A DNA stretch of 31,638 bases, taken from Caryophanales bacterium UBA6259. GTDB lineage: Bacteria > Bacillota > Bacilli > Tepidibacillales > Tepidibacillaceae. A program made the position numbers and the translations under genes. The stretch is from assembly GCA_002441135.1 (NCBI GenBank), contig DJVJ01000029.1, positions 1 through 31,638 on the forward strand, given 5' to 3'. The stretch's first letter is position 1. Every line of letters begins with the position of its first letter. The notes below the pieces were generated by a model. The model searched no databases. It saw nothing but the letters and a program-made list of their open reading frames with translations, and was not told the origin of the DNA. This document shows, one piece after another, positions 1 through 6,905 of the stretch.

Positions 1-155
1 CTGAAAGCATCTAAGCGTGAAGCCCCCCTCAAGATAAGATTTCCCATGGAGTTAATCCAGTAAGACCCCTTAGAGATGATGAGGTAGATAGGTCCGGTGT
101 GGAAGTGCTGTAAAGCATGGAGCTAACGGATACTAATCGGTCGAGGGCTTAACCT
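1..155 (+). rRNA. 23S ribosomal RNA, 3' end (partial)
   Basis: The window opens inside the last part of a 23S rRNA gene. The sequence carries the conserved 3'-terminal region, including ACTAATCGGTCGAGGGCTTA at about 132-151, which is the standard end of Bacillales 23S rRNA just before the final AACC. Only about 155 bases are present, so the rest of the operon (16S, most of 23S) lies upstream. The exact mature 3' end is estimated to within a few bases. Confidence 0.95.
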
Positions 156-201
156 AATATTTATATCCTTGCTAACTCGTTTCTAGTTTTGAAGGTGCGA
201 A

Positions 202-253
202 TTTTTATATTTTTATAACTCGCTTCGTCGATGATTATATAAAAATATAAAAA
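202..253. repeat. 16-bp perfect AT inverted repeat in the 23S-5S spacer
   Basis: Bases 202-217 and 238-253 are exact reverse complements made only of A and T, with a 20-base loop holding CGCTTCGTCG. In the precursor rRNA this would form a long hairpin between 23S and 5S. It could be an RNase III-type processing stem, but that is inference. It does not pair across the 23S gene as the usual processing stalk does, as far as this partial gene shows. Confidence 0.7.
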
Positions 254-289
254 GTTAAATTGAATAATAAGGATGACTTGCATCCTTTA

Positions 290-356
290 AAAGGAAGTTC
301 CATTAAAAACAACCACGTCCTGTGGTTAACATGGAACGACCTGCATCGTGCAGGTC
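290..356 (+). ncRNA. Bacillaceae-1-like structured RNA, copy 1, next to 5S
   Basis: Three stems can be drawn: outer GTTCCAT (297-303) with ATGGAAC (331-337), inner AACCAC (311-316) with GTGGTT (322-327) closed by loop GUCCU, and a second hairpin GACCTGC (338-344) with GCAGGTC (350-356) closed by AUCGU. Two hairpins with RUCCU loops beside rRNA operons are the hallmark of the Bacillaceae-1 RNA motif as I recall it. The match to that family is from memory and was not searched. The last stem overlaps the 5' end of the 5S gene, so it may affect 5S maturation. A second copy lies at 738-804 and covaries with this one. Confidence 0.7.
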
Positions 357-471
357 TGGTGATGATGGCGGAGGGGAAACACGCGTACCCATCCCGAACA
401 CGACCGTTAAGCCCTCCAGCGCCGATGGTACTTGGACCGCAGGGTCCTGGAAGAGTAGGACGTCGCCAGGC
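354..471 (+). rRNA. rrf: 5S ribosomal RNA
   Basis: The gene is about 118 bases long. It shows the conserved 5S blocks: CCCATCCCGAACACG at about 389-403, CCAGCGCCGATGGTA at about 416-430, and AAGAGTAGGACG near the end. The 5' end GTCTGGTGAT pairs with the 3' end GTCGCCAGGC to close helix I, and this pairing sets the limits. It lies about 200 bases after the 23S gene and is followed by a clear terminator, so it is the last rRNA gene of the operon. No tRNA gene follows it. Confidence 0.95.
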
Positions 472-476
472 AACAA

Positions 477-509
477 GAAAAGACAGCTCAATAAGAGCTG
501 TCTTTTTGT
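477..509 (+). terminator. rRNA operon terminator
   Basis: A strong hairpin, AAAAGACAGCTC paired with GAGCTGTCTTTT around the loop AATAA, runs into a T tract directly after the 5S gene. This is a classic intrinsic terminator for the rRNA operon. Confidence 0.9.
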
Positions 510-735
510 ATATACATATACAGGCGACGGCCTACTCGCAACATCCTCGAATGTGTAGCGACGGCCAGGACGGCCTAGAGCCAAGGCTGGCCACAAGACG
601 TGGCCGGTAGACTTGGTGACGCGCCAGGCAACAGAAAAAACAGCTCAGTAAGAGCTGTTCTTTTGTATATACATATGTGACGACGTCTTACTCGCAACAT
701 CCTCGAGTGGGTAGCGACGGCCAGGATGGCCTAGA
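510..735 (+). repeat. Degenerate tandem copy of the post-5S block with a collapsed 5S relic
   Basis: The stretch after the first terminator repeats it. Bases 517-577 (CTACTCGCAACATCCTCGA, then GTAGCGACGGCCAGGA) recur with changes at about 680-733. In between, 612-628 reads CTTGGTG ACG CGCCAGG, a 7-bp hairpin equal to the two strands of 5S helix I joined by three bases, and it is followed by GCAACAG and a second terminator as after the true 5S gene. I read this as a second 5S unit whose interior has been deleted. A GC-rich hairpin (587-594 with 600-607, loop AAGAC) precedes it. No coding sequence is credible here. Confidence 0.6.
634..666 (+). terminator. Second, duplicated terminator
   Basis: AACAGCTC paired with GAGCTGTT around loop AGTAA, followed by CTTTT. 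It is a diverged copy of the terminator at 477-509 and follows the collapsed 5S hairpin in the same relative position. It may act as a backup stop for rRNA transcription. Confidence 0.75.
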
Positions 736-737
736 TT

Positions 738-815
738 AAGGAAGTTCGACTAAAAGCAATCACGTCCGTGTGATTAACGTCGAACGACTTGCATCCTGCA
801 AGTCTTTCTTGCCTT
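738..815 (+). ncRNA. Bacillaceae-1-like structured RNA, copy 2
   Basis: The fold matches the copy at 290-356: outer stem GTTCGAC (744-750) with GTCGAAC (779-785), inner stem AATCAC (758-763) with GTGATT (770-775), and a last hairpin GACTTGC (786-792) with GCAAGTC (798-804) closed by AUCCU. Compared with copy 1, four base pairs change on both sides so that pairing is kept, which supports a real RNA fold. The inner loop is GUCCGU here, one base longer than GUCCU. The family name rests on memory of the RUCCU loop feature. Confidence 0.7.
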
Positions 816-900
816 TTTATATAATTTAGGTGACAATTCGAAAATAATGAAAGGCAATCGTAAAAACAGTAATAGAGGAATGATTATATGAAACATTAAG

Positions 901-1197
901 TCAGCTAGGAAGTTCATGGTGATTTATCCCCTCACTATCAGGGTGAACTCGCCCTGCAAGATTAGAATCTAATCTTTCTGATTCGTTAAAAGAAAGCTCA
1001 CTAAAAATTTCCTGTGATGTTTCAGGTAGTAATTCAATATGTCGATGAACTAAATCAGCGATTTCTTTTAAGAGTTTTCCTTCCTCATGCTTTAGTTTTT
1101 GATGATTTTGGATAAAAGCTAATAAGCTTAGGTAACTTCCAACTAAAGCATCCTTATCTTCTTCTATTAAGGTATGTATCTTTTCTAATCTAGTCAA
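901..1197 (-). CDS. Small hypothetical protein
   Basis: The predicted product has 98 residues and begins at TTG (1195-1197) behind a strong AGGAGGG site at about 1204-1210 on the minus strand. It is charged and likely mostly helical: residues 1-60 are rich in Leu, Glu, Lys and His with spacing typical of amphipathic helices. The last 30 residues are polar and probably flexible. There is no signal peptide, membrane segment or cysteine motif. I do not recognise a family. It lies 71 bases after the leftward membrane protein gene and may share its transcript. The good ribosome binding site makes a real gene likely. Confidence 0.6.
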   Translation of the reverse strand: MTRLEKIHTLIEEDKDALVGSYLSLLAFIQNHQKLKHEEGKLLKEIADLVHRHIELLPETSQEIFSELSFNESERLDSNLAGRVHPDSEGINHHELPS

Positions 1198-1268
1198 ATG
1201 GTTTCCCTCCTAAGAGCATTTTGATAATATTTTACCCTTTAGGATGTAATTTATTAAAATATTCACTA

Positions 1269-1787
1269 TTACTCTGTTTGATAAACAGATATACCTGCTC
1301 GATTATATTTAATCCATACATTATTTTTTTTCAAAAGCAAAATCCGAATAAAGATGATGAACCTGTAGATAATTAATGTAAAAACAAAAGTGTAAATAAT
1401 TACCAAAAAACTCCGATCAATAAAAAGCATGATAATAGCAAATGATAAGGAACTTAAGAACAAGAGATATAACTCGTATTTTTTGTATTCCAAAAAAGTT
1501 ATTAACGTCTTCGGATAAACACCAAACCATGGAAGAATTGGAATAAAAAAATTGATTTTCCTTTTAAAAACAAATAAAATTCCTATACTAAATATGTTAT
1601 ATAAGAAAAAGTACAAGACCAAATAGATAATAAGGCTTTGTAACGAATTTAAATTTAAAGTGTTTATACTAAAAACGTAACCTATAAAAAGAATAATGAA
1701 ATAACTAAGTGTCCAAAAAAAACGATGGCGCATTTTAAAGATTAAACGATAATTATAAATTATTTTATCTTTATCTTTTTCATTCAT
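1269..1787 (-). CDS. Hypothetical multi-pass membrane protein
   Basis: The product has about 172 residues. Hydrophobic stretches lie near residues 23-42, 50-73, 105-120 and 125-150 with a shorter one near 80-90, giving four or five membrane spans, with Lys-rich ends and linkers. I chose the ATG at 1785-1787 because AAGGGAG lies 8 bases before it; the ATG two codons upstream leaves only 2 bases. The C-terminal tail after the last span is short and polar. I recognise no family and see no catalytic motif. It is transcribed leftward, away from the next gene and towards the small protein at 901-1197, with which it may form an operon. Confidence 0.6.
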   Translation of the reverse strand: MNEKDKDKIIYNYRLIFKMRHRFFWTLSYFIILFIGYVFSINTLNLNSLQSLIIYLVLYFFLYNIFSIGILFVFKRKINFFIPILPWFGVYPKTLITFLEYKKYELYLLFLSSLSFAIIMLFIDRSFLVIIYTFVFTLIIYRFIIFIRILLLKKNNVWIKYNRAGISVYQTE

Positions 1788-1905
1788 AGACATGTCTCCC
1801 TTATGAACTCACTCTATTTTCCATTATTACATAAAAATATTGAAATGAAGATAGGCGATAAGAAATATTTTACAATACTATTTTTCATGGAGGAGAAGAG
1901 AAAGT

Positions 1906-3015
1906 ATGAAGTGGCACTTATATGGAGATTCAAAAATAAGTGGAAGAATCATAGAAAGCACGAAAGGTTTAATTAGCTTTGTACTATACAGACCTACAAG
2001 CAAAAGCTCTCTTCAACTATTAAAGGGTAGTAATATATCCTTAGCTAGTAGCTTAGAACATTTTCTTAAGGAAGCAAAAGTTCTCTTATTAGCTACTAAT
2101 AACCAAGCAGAGCTATTCTTTCTTCTTAAAATGTGGAGGAAATTTCATCGGACAGGAGCGAAGCTAATTTTAATACAAGGGAACAGAATTGGTTTAGGAG
2201 AGAAAGTATATCAATATTTAAATCAAAATCATAAAAGTTTTGAAGTAATTAATCTTTACATAAACAAATCTGAAAAAAATACATATAAAATTATTATAGG
2301 CGGTCAGCAAGGCGCATTTATTAATATAGTAAGAAAACATTTCGCTTTCCTATGTCACACTGTTTTTGTTGTAACAAGAAAAGAGGCAGAGTACATCCAC
2401 CAATGGGAATTGCTAAAAAATATTATAGATAAAGGCTTCAATATTCAGATGCAAAAAGATATTATGCGACAAGGATTGGATATTGAAGTAATTAAAAAAG
2501 GGGCTTTAATATATCAACAACAGAACAAAGCAGAAGGCTATCAGAAAAAAAATATCGAAACATATGCTAAAGCTACTAAAAATAAGCTATTGGTTCAGGC
2601 ATTATCAACAATCGATCAAGATAATAACTGGGTAAATCAGCAATTGATGCTAGTCAATAAATACATTCAAAACAAAGTAATCACAGTTTGGGGTTACCAC
2701 CAAAGTATTCATTCCTTATTACAATTACCCTATACAATACAGTGGTTAAACTCAAAACAAAACGTAAAAGCTTTAAAATACTTAAAAAACAGAAGGATAA
2801 TCATAACGGATAATATAGATGACTCTGTTCGTAATTCTGATTTGTTAATTATTTTGCAAACAAATGAACAATTTGCAAGTATACCATTAGAACGTTTAGA
2901 ACGGTTATTACGAAATAAAGTAATTATTGACCCTACAAATACATTTGATCTAAGTGAAATGAGAAATCTTAAATGGATTTATATCTCCAAAGGAAGAATG
3001 CCAATTGGAATATAA
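1906..3015 (+). CDS. Divergent UDP-glucose dehydrogenase-like protein, probably not catalytic
   Basis: The product has 369 residues and shows weak but end-to-end similarity to the UDP-glucose/GDP-mannose dehydrogenase family. Residues 42-66 resemble the family's 'TTDLEEAVKEADVVFIAVGTP' block, 127-172 the IGG and saEliK region, 309-323 the 'aDAlvilTEWdeF' block (NSDLLIILQTNEQF), and 338-364 the 'vviDgRNifdpeemr...GiGR' end. The N-terminal nucleotide-binding glycines are degenerate (LYGDSKISG). The conserved GGSCFPKD segment with the catalytic cysteine is absent between about 195 and 240, and the protein is shorter than the usual 420-450 residues. The ribosome binding site TGGAGGAG lies upstream of the ATG. 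I infer a pseudoenzyme with a new role, or a decaying gene whose frame is still intact. Its role is unknown. Confidence 0.6.
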   Translation: MKWHLYGDSKISGRIIESTKGLISFVLYRPTSKSSLQLLKGSNISLASSLEHFLKEAKVLLLATNNQAELFFLLKMWRKFHRTGAKLILIQGNRIGLGEKVYQYLNQNHKSFEVINLYINKSEKNTYKIIIGGQQGAFINIVRKHFAFLCHTVFVVTRKEAEYIHQWELLKNIIDKGFNIQMQKDIMRQGLDIEVIKKGALIYQQQNKAEGYQKKNIETYAKATKNKLLVQALSTIDQDNNWVNQQLMLVNKYIQNKVITVWGYHQSIHSLLQLPYTIQWLNSKQNVKALKYLKNRRIIITDNIDDSVRNSDLLIILQTNEQFASIPLERLERLLRNKVIIDPTNTFDLSEMRNLKWIYISKGRMPIGI

Positions 3016-3028
3016 ATGATGTATTGTG

Positions 3029-3058
3029 GTATGAATAAGGGGTTATTTGGATATAATG
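3029..3058 (+). promoter_or_regulatory. Sigma F-type promoter of gin
   Basis: GTATG (3029-3033), a 15-base spacer, then GGATATAATG (3049-3058). This fits the forespore sigma F pattern (GywTA, about 15 bases, GGnnAnAnT), and csfB/gin of B. subtilis is known to be sigma F dependent. The start codon follows 32 bases later. The promoter for fin at 25148-25177 has the same layout. Confidence 0.65.
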
Positions 3059-3089
3059 GTTGGAAAAATTGTAACTTTTGGAGGTCAGT

Positions 3090-3281
3090 ATGAATAATCT
3101 CAATCAACATTACCAACAGTTTTGTGTGATGTGCGGAGAGCAAAAAGAAAATGGAATTTACATTCATAGTGGATTTATTTGTGACCAATGTGAATCAGAG
3201 ATTGTAAAAACAGAGGTTACTGATGAGAAATACAATTATATTGTACAGAGGTTGAAAAAATTGTGGCTAAAAAATGCGTAG
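3090..3281 (+). CDS. gin: Anti-sigma G factor Gin (CsfB)
   Basis: The product has 63 residues. It carries two CxxC pairs, CVMC (residues 11-14) and CDQC (30-33), which bind zinc in Gin, with the family spacing and a 'GIYIHSGFIC' middle very like B. subtilis CsfB (64 residues). Gin binds and inhibits sigma G, and also sigma E, to keep late forespore genes silent until engulfment is complete. The ATG at 3090 was chosen because GGAGGT lies 4-5 bases before it. An in-frame TTG at 3078 lies before that site and is rejected. In B. subtilis the gene also sits near tmk in this region. A terminator follows at once. Confidence 0.9.
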   Translation: MNNLNQHYQQFCVMCGEQKENGIYIHSGFICDQCESEIVKTEVTDEKYNYIVQRLKKLWLKNA

Positions 3282-3286
3282 GTAAG

Positions 3287-3318
3287 AATCAGGGACGAGA
3301 AATTGGTTCCTGATTTTT
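3287..3318 (+). terminator. Terminator after gin
   Basis: AATCAGG (3287-3293) pairs with CCTGATT (3309-3315), with inner GA/TT pairs possible, followed by a T run. This makes gin a single-gene transcript. Confidence 0.8.
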
Positions 3319-3412
3319 TGTCGATAAGAAAGTTTCTTTCATTGAACAAGAATATGTGATTAAATGAATACAACGTTATTATCATTAAAAATATTAAAGG
3401 ATAGGATCTAAT

Positions 3413-4864
3413 ATGTTTGAAAAACCACCGATATATAACGCATTGGTTCAACATAAAAAGAAAAATCCAGTCTCATTTCATGTTCCCGGACATAAAATGG
3501 GCCAAGGGTTTAATTCATTAGGAAGTAAATATTATAAAAATATTTTAGAAATAGATATGACTGAAATTACAGGGCTGGACAATTTACATCAAGCAGAGGA
3601 AATAATATTAGAAGCACAGCAGGAAGCTGCGAACTTATACCACGCTGAACAAACATTTTTTTTGGTTAACGGAACAACGGTAGGCAACCTTGCTTTAATT
3701 TTAACTGTTTGTCAACCTGGTGATCGGATTATTGTTCAAAGAAATGTACATAAATCTGTGATTAATGGAATTATTCTAGCACATGCAGAGCCCATCTATA
3801 TTAATCCAGATATTATTGACGATCTGGAAGTTTCCGCTTGTGTAAAAACCTCAACCGTAGAGGCGGCTTTAAAAAAATATCCAGATGCAAAAGCGGTTTT
3901 TTTAATGAATCCAAATTATTATGGATTGAGTAAAGACTTAACAGAAATAATAGCACTCACACATCGTTATCAGATACCTTTGTTGGTGGACGAGGCACAT
4001 GGTGCACATTTTGGATTACATCCTGCTTTTCCAAAATCGGCAATTCAATTGGGTGCGGATGCTGTTGTGCAATCCACTCATAAAACCTTAAGTGCGATGA
4101 CAATGGGCTCGTTATTACATGTTCACAGTAATTACTTAGATATCAGTAGACTAAAAGTTTTTTTGTCGATGCTACAATCATCAAGTCCTTCCTATCCAAT
4201 TATGGCTTCTTTAGATTTAACAGTGAATTGGCTAAAGAGAGAAGGAGAACAAGTATGGAATCACGTTTTAGAAAGCATTGATTGGTTTTATGAAAAAGCA
4301 AAGCATTTAAAGCATATTAAGGTAAATTATGTCTTACCAGAAGAGTACCAGCATGACCCACTTAAAATAGTAATACAGCATGAGGGGTTGTCTGGATATC
4401 GATTACAAGAGTTGCTTGAAAAAGAAAATATTTATTTGGAATTAGCAGATATGTATAATTGTTTAGCAGTTGCTTCAATTGGTACTATGCCAGAGGATTT
4501 AGAAAAGCTACTAGCAGCATTAAAGAGAATAGATAAAGTGGAATATTCAACTGTTGAGATGAGAAGCACACCAAGAAGTTTATTCGAACAAGATTACGAT
4601 GCTTCTGATTCTAATAGTTCTGTTTCATTAGGTAATGTTCTTTATCAAAACAAAAAAAGATTACCAATAAGAGAGGCGATCGGGTATTTTTCTGCTGAAA
4701 TGGTCATTCCTTACCCTCCAGGCGTACCTATGATACAATTAGGAGAAAGAATAACAAAAGAGATGGTTAATTACCTTATTTATCTAAAAGAGCAAGGTGC
4801 TAAATTTACAGGGATTAATGATACTAGCTTTCAAAGCATTTTGGTAACTCATATTGAAGATTAA
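3413..4864 (+). CDS. PLP-dependent Orn/Lys/Arg decarboxylase family protein (YaaO-like)
   Basis: The product has 483 residues and is a fold type I PLP enzyme of the Orn/Lys/Arg decarboxylase major domain family. The N terminus has the family signature FHVPGHKMG (residues 22-30). LVDEAHGAHF (191-200) supplies the Asp that binds the pyridine nitrogen, and STHKT (221-225) the lysine (K224) that forms the Schiff base. The C-terminal domain, from about 370, ends with the family's 'PYPPGVP' element (near 435). B. subtilis has the paralogue yaaO in the same spot, just before tmk. The true substrate (arginine, lysine or ornithine) cannot be read from the sequence. The stop and the tmk start region are nearly contiguous, suggesting co-transcription. 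Confidence 0.88.
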   Translation: MFEKPPIYNALVQHKKKNPVSFHVPGHKMGQGFNSLGSKYYKNILEIDMTEITGLDNLHQAEEIILEAQQEAANLYHAEQTFFLVNGTTVGNLALILTVCQPGDRIIVQRNVHKSVINGIILAHAEPIYINPDIIDDLEVSACVKTSTVEAALKKYPDAKAVFLMNPNYYGLSKDLTEIIALTHRYQIPLLVDEAHGAHFGLHPAFPKSAIQLGADAVVQSTHKTLSAMTMGSLLHVHSNYLDISRLKVFLSMLQSSSPSYPIMASLDLTVNWLKREGEQVWNHVLESIDWFYEKAKHLKHIKVNYVLPEEYQHDPLKIVIQHEGLSGYRLQELLEKENIYLELADMYNCLAVASIGTMPEDLEKLLAALKRIDKVEYSTVEMRSTPRSLFEQDYDASDSNSSVSLGNVLYQNKKRLPIREAIGYFSAEMVIPYPPGVPMIQLGERITKEMVNYLIYLKEQGAKFTGINDTSFQSILVTHIED

Positions 4865-4879
4865 TGGAGGATGGAGAAT

Positions 4880-5521
4880 TTGAAGGGGTTATTTGTTACT
4901 TTTGAAGGGCCTGATGGTGCAGGGAAAACATCCCAATTGCAACTATTAGCTACTTTTATAAAACAGCAAGGATATGATTTAGTTACTACACGTGAACCTG
5001 GTGGAACAAAAATAAGTGATAAAATTCGAAGTTTATTATTAGATCCCAATCATCAAGAATTAAAAGACCAAACCGAGATTTTATTATATGCGGCATCAAG
5101 GGCACAATTGGTTCATGAGTTAATTTTACCAGCATTAGAACAAGGGAAAATCGTATTATGTGATCGCTTTATTGATGCAAGTGTAGCTTATCAAGCATTC
5201 GGATTACAAAAAAGCAGAGAAATGGTAGAGCTAATCAATAAGTTTGCAAGCTCTGATTTGACTCCAAATAGAACCTATTTATTAAACTTATCTCCTGAAA
5301 TAGGAAGGATTCGTTTAGAACAACGTAGAAATAAGGAATTTGGAAATGACCTAGACAGAATAGAGCAAAAGAACATAGAATATCATCAAAGAGTATATAA
5401 TGGGTTTCAACAGCTTGCAAAAGAGCATTTAAATCGAATTAGGATGGTTGATGCGAATCAAAGTATGGAAGCTATTTCTAAAGTGATACAAGAAGATTTT
5501 CTTCAATTATTATCCAAATAA
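4880..5521 (+). CDS. tmk: Thymidylate kinase
   Basis: The product has 213 residues from the TTG at 4880. It phosphorylates dTMP to dTDP for DNA synthesis. The P-loop is GPDGAGKT (residues 10-17), the TREPGG motif follows at about 40-45, and CDRFIDAS is the DRY/H-type nucleotide-binding motif. I chose TTG because GGAGG at 4866-4870 lies 9 bases before it and the product then begins MKGLFVTFEGPDG, as other Bacillales Tmk proteins do. The upstream ATG at 4871 abuts the ribosome binding site and is unlikely. The gene starts 15 bases after the decarboxylase stop, so the two are probably co-transcribed. Confidence 0.95.
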   Translation: MKGLFVTFEGPDGAGKTSQLQLLATFIKQQGYDLVTTREPGGTKISDKIRSLLLDPNHQELKDQTEILLYAASRAQLVHELILPALEQGKIVLCDRFIDASVAYQAFGLQKSREMVELINKFASSDLTPNRTYLLNLSPEIGRIRLEQRRNKEFGNDLDRIEQKNIEYHQRVYNGFQQLAKEHLNRIRMVDANQSMEAISKVIQEDFLQLLSK

Positions 5522-5551
5522 ATTTAAGCTTTATAAAAAGGAGGGTAAATA

Positions 5552-5881
5552 ATGAAATTAGTAATTGCTATTGTTCAAGATAAAGACAGTCATCGTTTAT
5601 CTAATGCATTAGTAAAATCAAACTATCGGGCGACAAAGCTTGCTACAACAGGTGGTTTTTTGAAGGCAGGGAATACTACTTTTTTAATAGGAGTAGATGA
5701 TAATAAGGTTGAGGATGTTATGAGATTGATCAAGGAAAATTGTAAGGCTCGTGAACAATTAGTTTCTCCTGTTTCTCCTTTAGGTGGAAATGCCGATTCC
5801 TATGTACCATACCCAGTAGAAGTTCAGGTTGGAGGAGCAACAGTATTTGTTTTACCTATTGAACAATTTATGCAAGTATAA
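5552..5881 (+). CDS. darA: Cyclic di-AMP receptor, PII-like protein DarA (YaaQ)
   Basis: The product has 109 residues, the family length. It is a PII-like trimeric signalling protein that binds cyclic di-AMP in Bacillales. Visible family features are the MKLVIAIVQDKD start, the ATTGGFLKAGNTTFLIG block (residues 32-48) and the C-terminal GGATVFVLPIEQFMQV segment (94-109). A strong AAGGAGGG site precedes the ATG. It sits between tmk and holB as in B. subtilis, but yaaR, which follows it there, is missing: only 38 bases separate it from holB. Its output partner is not indicated by the context. Confidence 0.93.
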   Translation: MKLVIAIVQDKDSHRLSNALVKSNYRATKLATTGGFLKAGNTTFLIGVDDNKVEDVMRLIKENCKAREQLVSPVSPLGGNADSYVPYPVEVQVGGATVFVLPIEQFMQV

Positions 5882-5919
5882 TATAGCATATATTAGAGGA
5901 AGTAAGGATGAGTAAGTAG

Positions 5920-6900
5920 ATGTCATTATTTGATGTTGTCGGCCAAAAAAGAATTGCTGATATTTTAGCAAAGAGTATTAAAAATAATAGAGTAGCTCAT
6001 GCCTATATTTTTTCTGGTCCAAAAGGAATAGGAAAAGGTAAAATGGCAGTGGAGTTTGCTAAAGCACTAAATTGTCAAACAGAAGCAACGGACGCTTGCA
6101 ATCAATGTACAAATTGTAGGCGGATTGAGCATGAAAACCATCCTGCAGTGCAATGGCTTAAGCCAAGTGGGAATTCAATAAAAATTGAACAAGTGCGCGA
6201 ATTGCAGAAAGAGGCGCAATTTAAAATACAAGATGCAAGGATGAAAATCTATATTATAGAAGATGCGGAACGGATGACGATACAAGCTGCCAATAGCTTA
6301 TTAAAGTTTTTAGAGGAACCAAAAACACCTGCTGTCTTTATTCTTTTAGTAGAAAATGAACACCAATTATTACCCACTGTTAGATCGAGATGTCAGCTTA
6401 TCTCATTCCCTCCTATCGATACAAAATATTATCTTCAACTATTTAAACAGGAGGGATATAGTGACCAAGATATCCTCATTGCTGCGTCTATAGCAGAAGG
6501 TGTAGAGGAAACAAAAATCATTTTAGATTCAGTAGAGTTTGTACAAATGAAAAATCTAATGTTACAATGGATTAAAGAGATTACCAATCATTCATATCAA
6601 TCTCTATTTACCATAAATGATAAAATAATGAAAAGTGACTATATAAAAGAAAATTTACCATTATTTCTAGATTTACTTATACTATGGTATAGAGATATCT
6701 TAAATATAAGGGTAAATCGATTTGATTCGCTTATTTTTAAGGATCAACTCGAGGAGAACAAAAAAGTAGCATTGTTGATTTCTGAAGCAAAAATATTGAA
6801 TCATATAGATGAGATTCTGCAAACCAAAAGACGCTTAAAGGTGCATGTTCAACCACAGTTAGCGTTAGAACAGTTGGTATTGTCGATACAGGAGGGATAA
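5920..6900 (+). CDS. holB: DNA polymerase III subunit delta'
   Basis: The product has 326 residues and is the clamp-loader AAA+ subunit delta'. Residues 33-42 contain a Walker A-like GPKGIGKGK, and four cysteines (C52, C60, C63, C66; CNQCTNC) form the zinc module typical of clamp-loader AAA+ proteins. The SRC sensor motif appears in TVRSRCQ. Helical collar domain follows from about residue 210. The gene is followed by ricT with 5 bases between stop and GTG start, and the ricT ribosome binding site lies inside the end of holB, so translation is probably coupled. The start region has only a modest ribosome binding site. Confidence 0.93.
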   Translation: MSLFDVVGQKRIADILAKSIKNNRVAHAYIFSGPKGIGKGKMAVEFAKALNCQTEATDACNQCTNCRRIEHENHPAVQWLKPSGNSIKIEQVRELQKEAQFKIQDARMKIYIIEDAERMTIQAANSLLKFLEEPKTPAVFILLVENEHQLLPTVRSRCQLISFPPIDTKYYLQLFKQEGYSDQDILIAASIAEGVEETKIILDSVEFVQMKNLMLQWIKEITNHSYQSLFTINDKIMKSDYIKENLPLFLDLLILWYRDILNIRVNRFDSLIFKDQLEENKKVALLISEAKILNHIDEILQTKRRLKVHVQPQLALEQLVLSIQEG

Positions 6901-6905
6901 AATTT

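Noticed and set aside
260..610. Open frames on both strands across the 5S region (260-610 +, 303-596 -, 322-558 +)
   Set aside because: They lie over the 5S rRNA gene, its terminator and the structured RNAs. They have no ribosome binding sites and odd composition.
155..900. tRNA genes after the rRNA operon
   Set aside because: No cloverleaf with a TTCRANY arm and CCA-type end was found; the hairpins fit the 5S duplication and Bacillaceae-1-like folds better.
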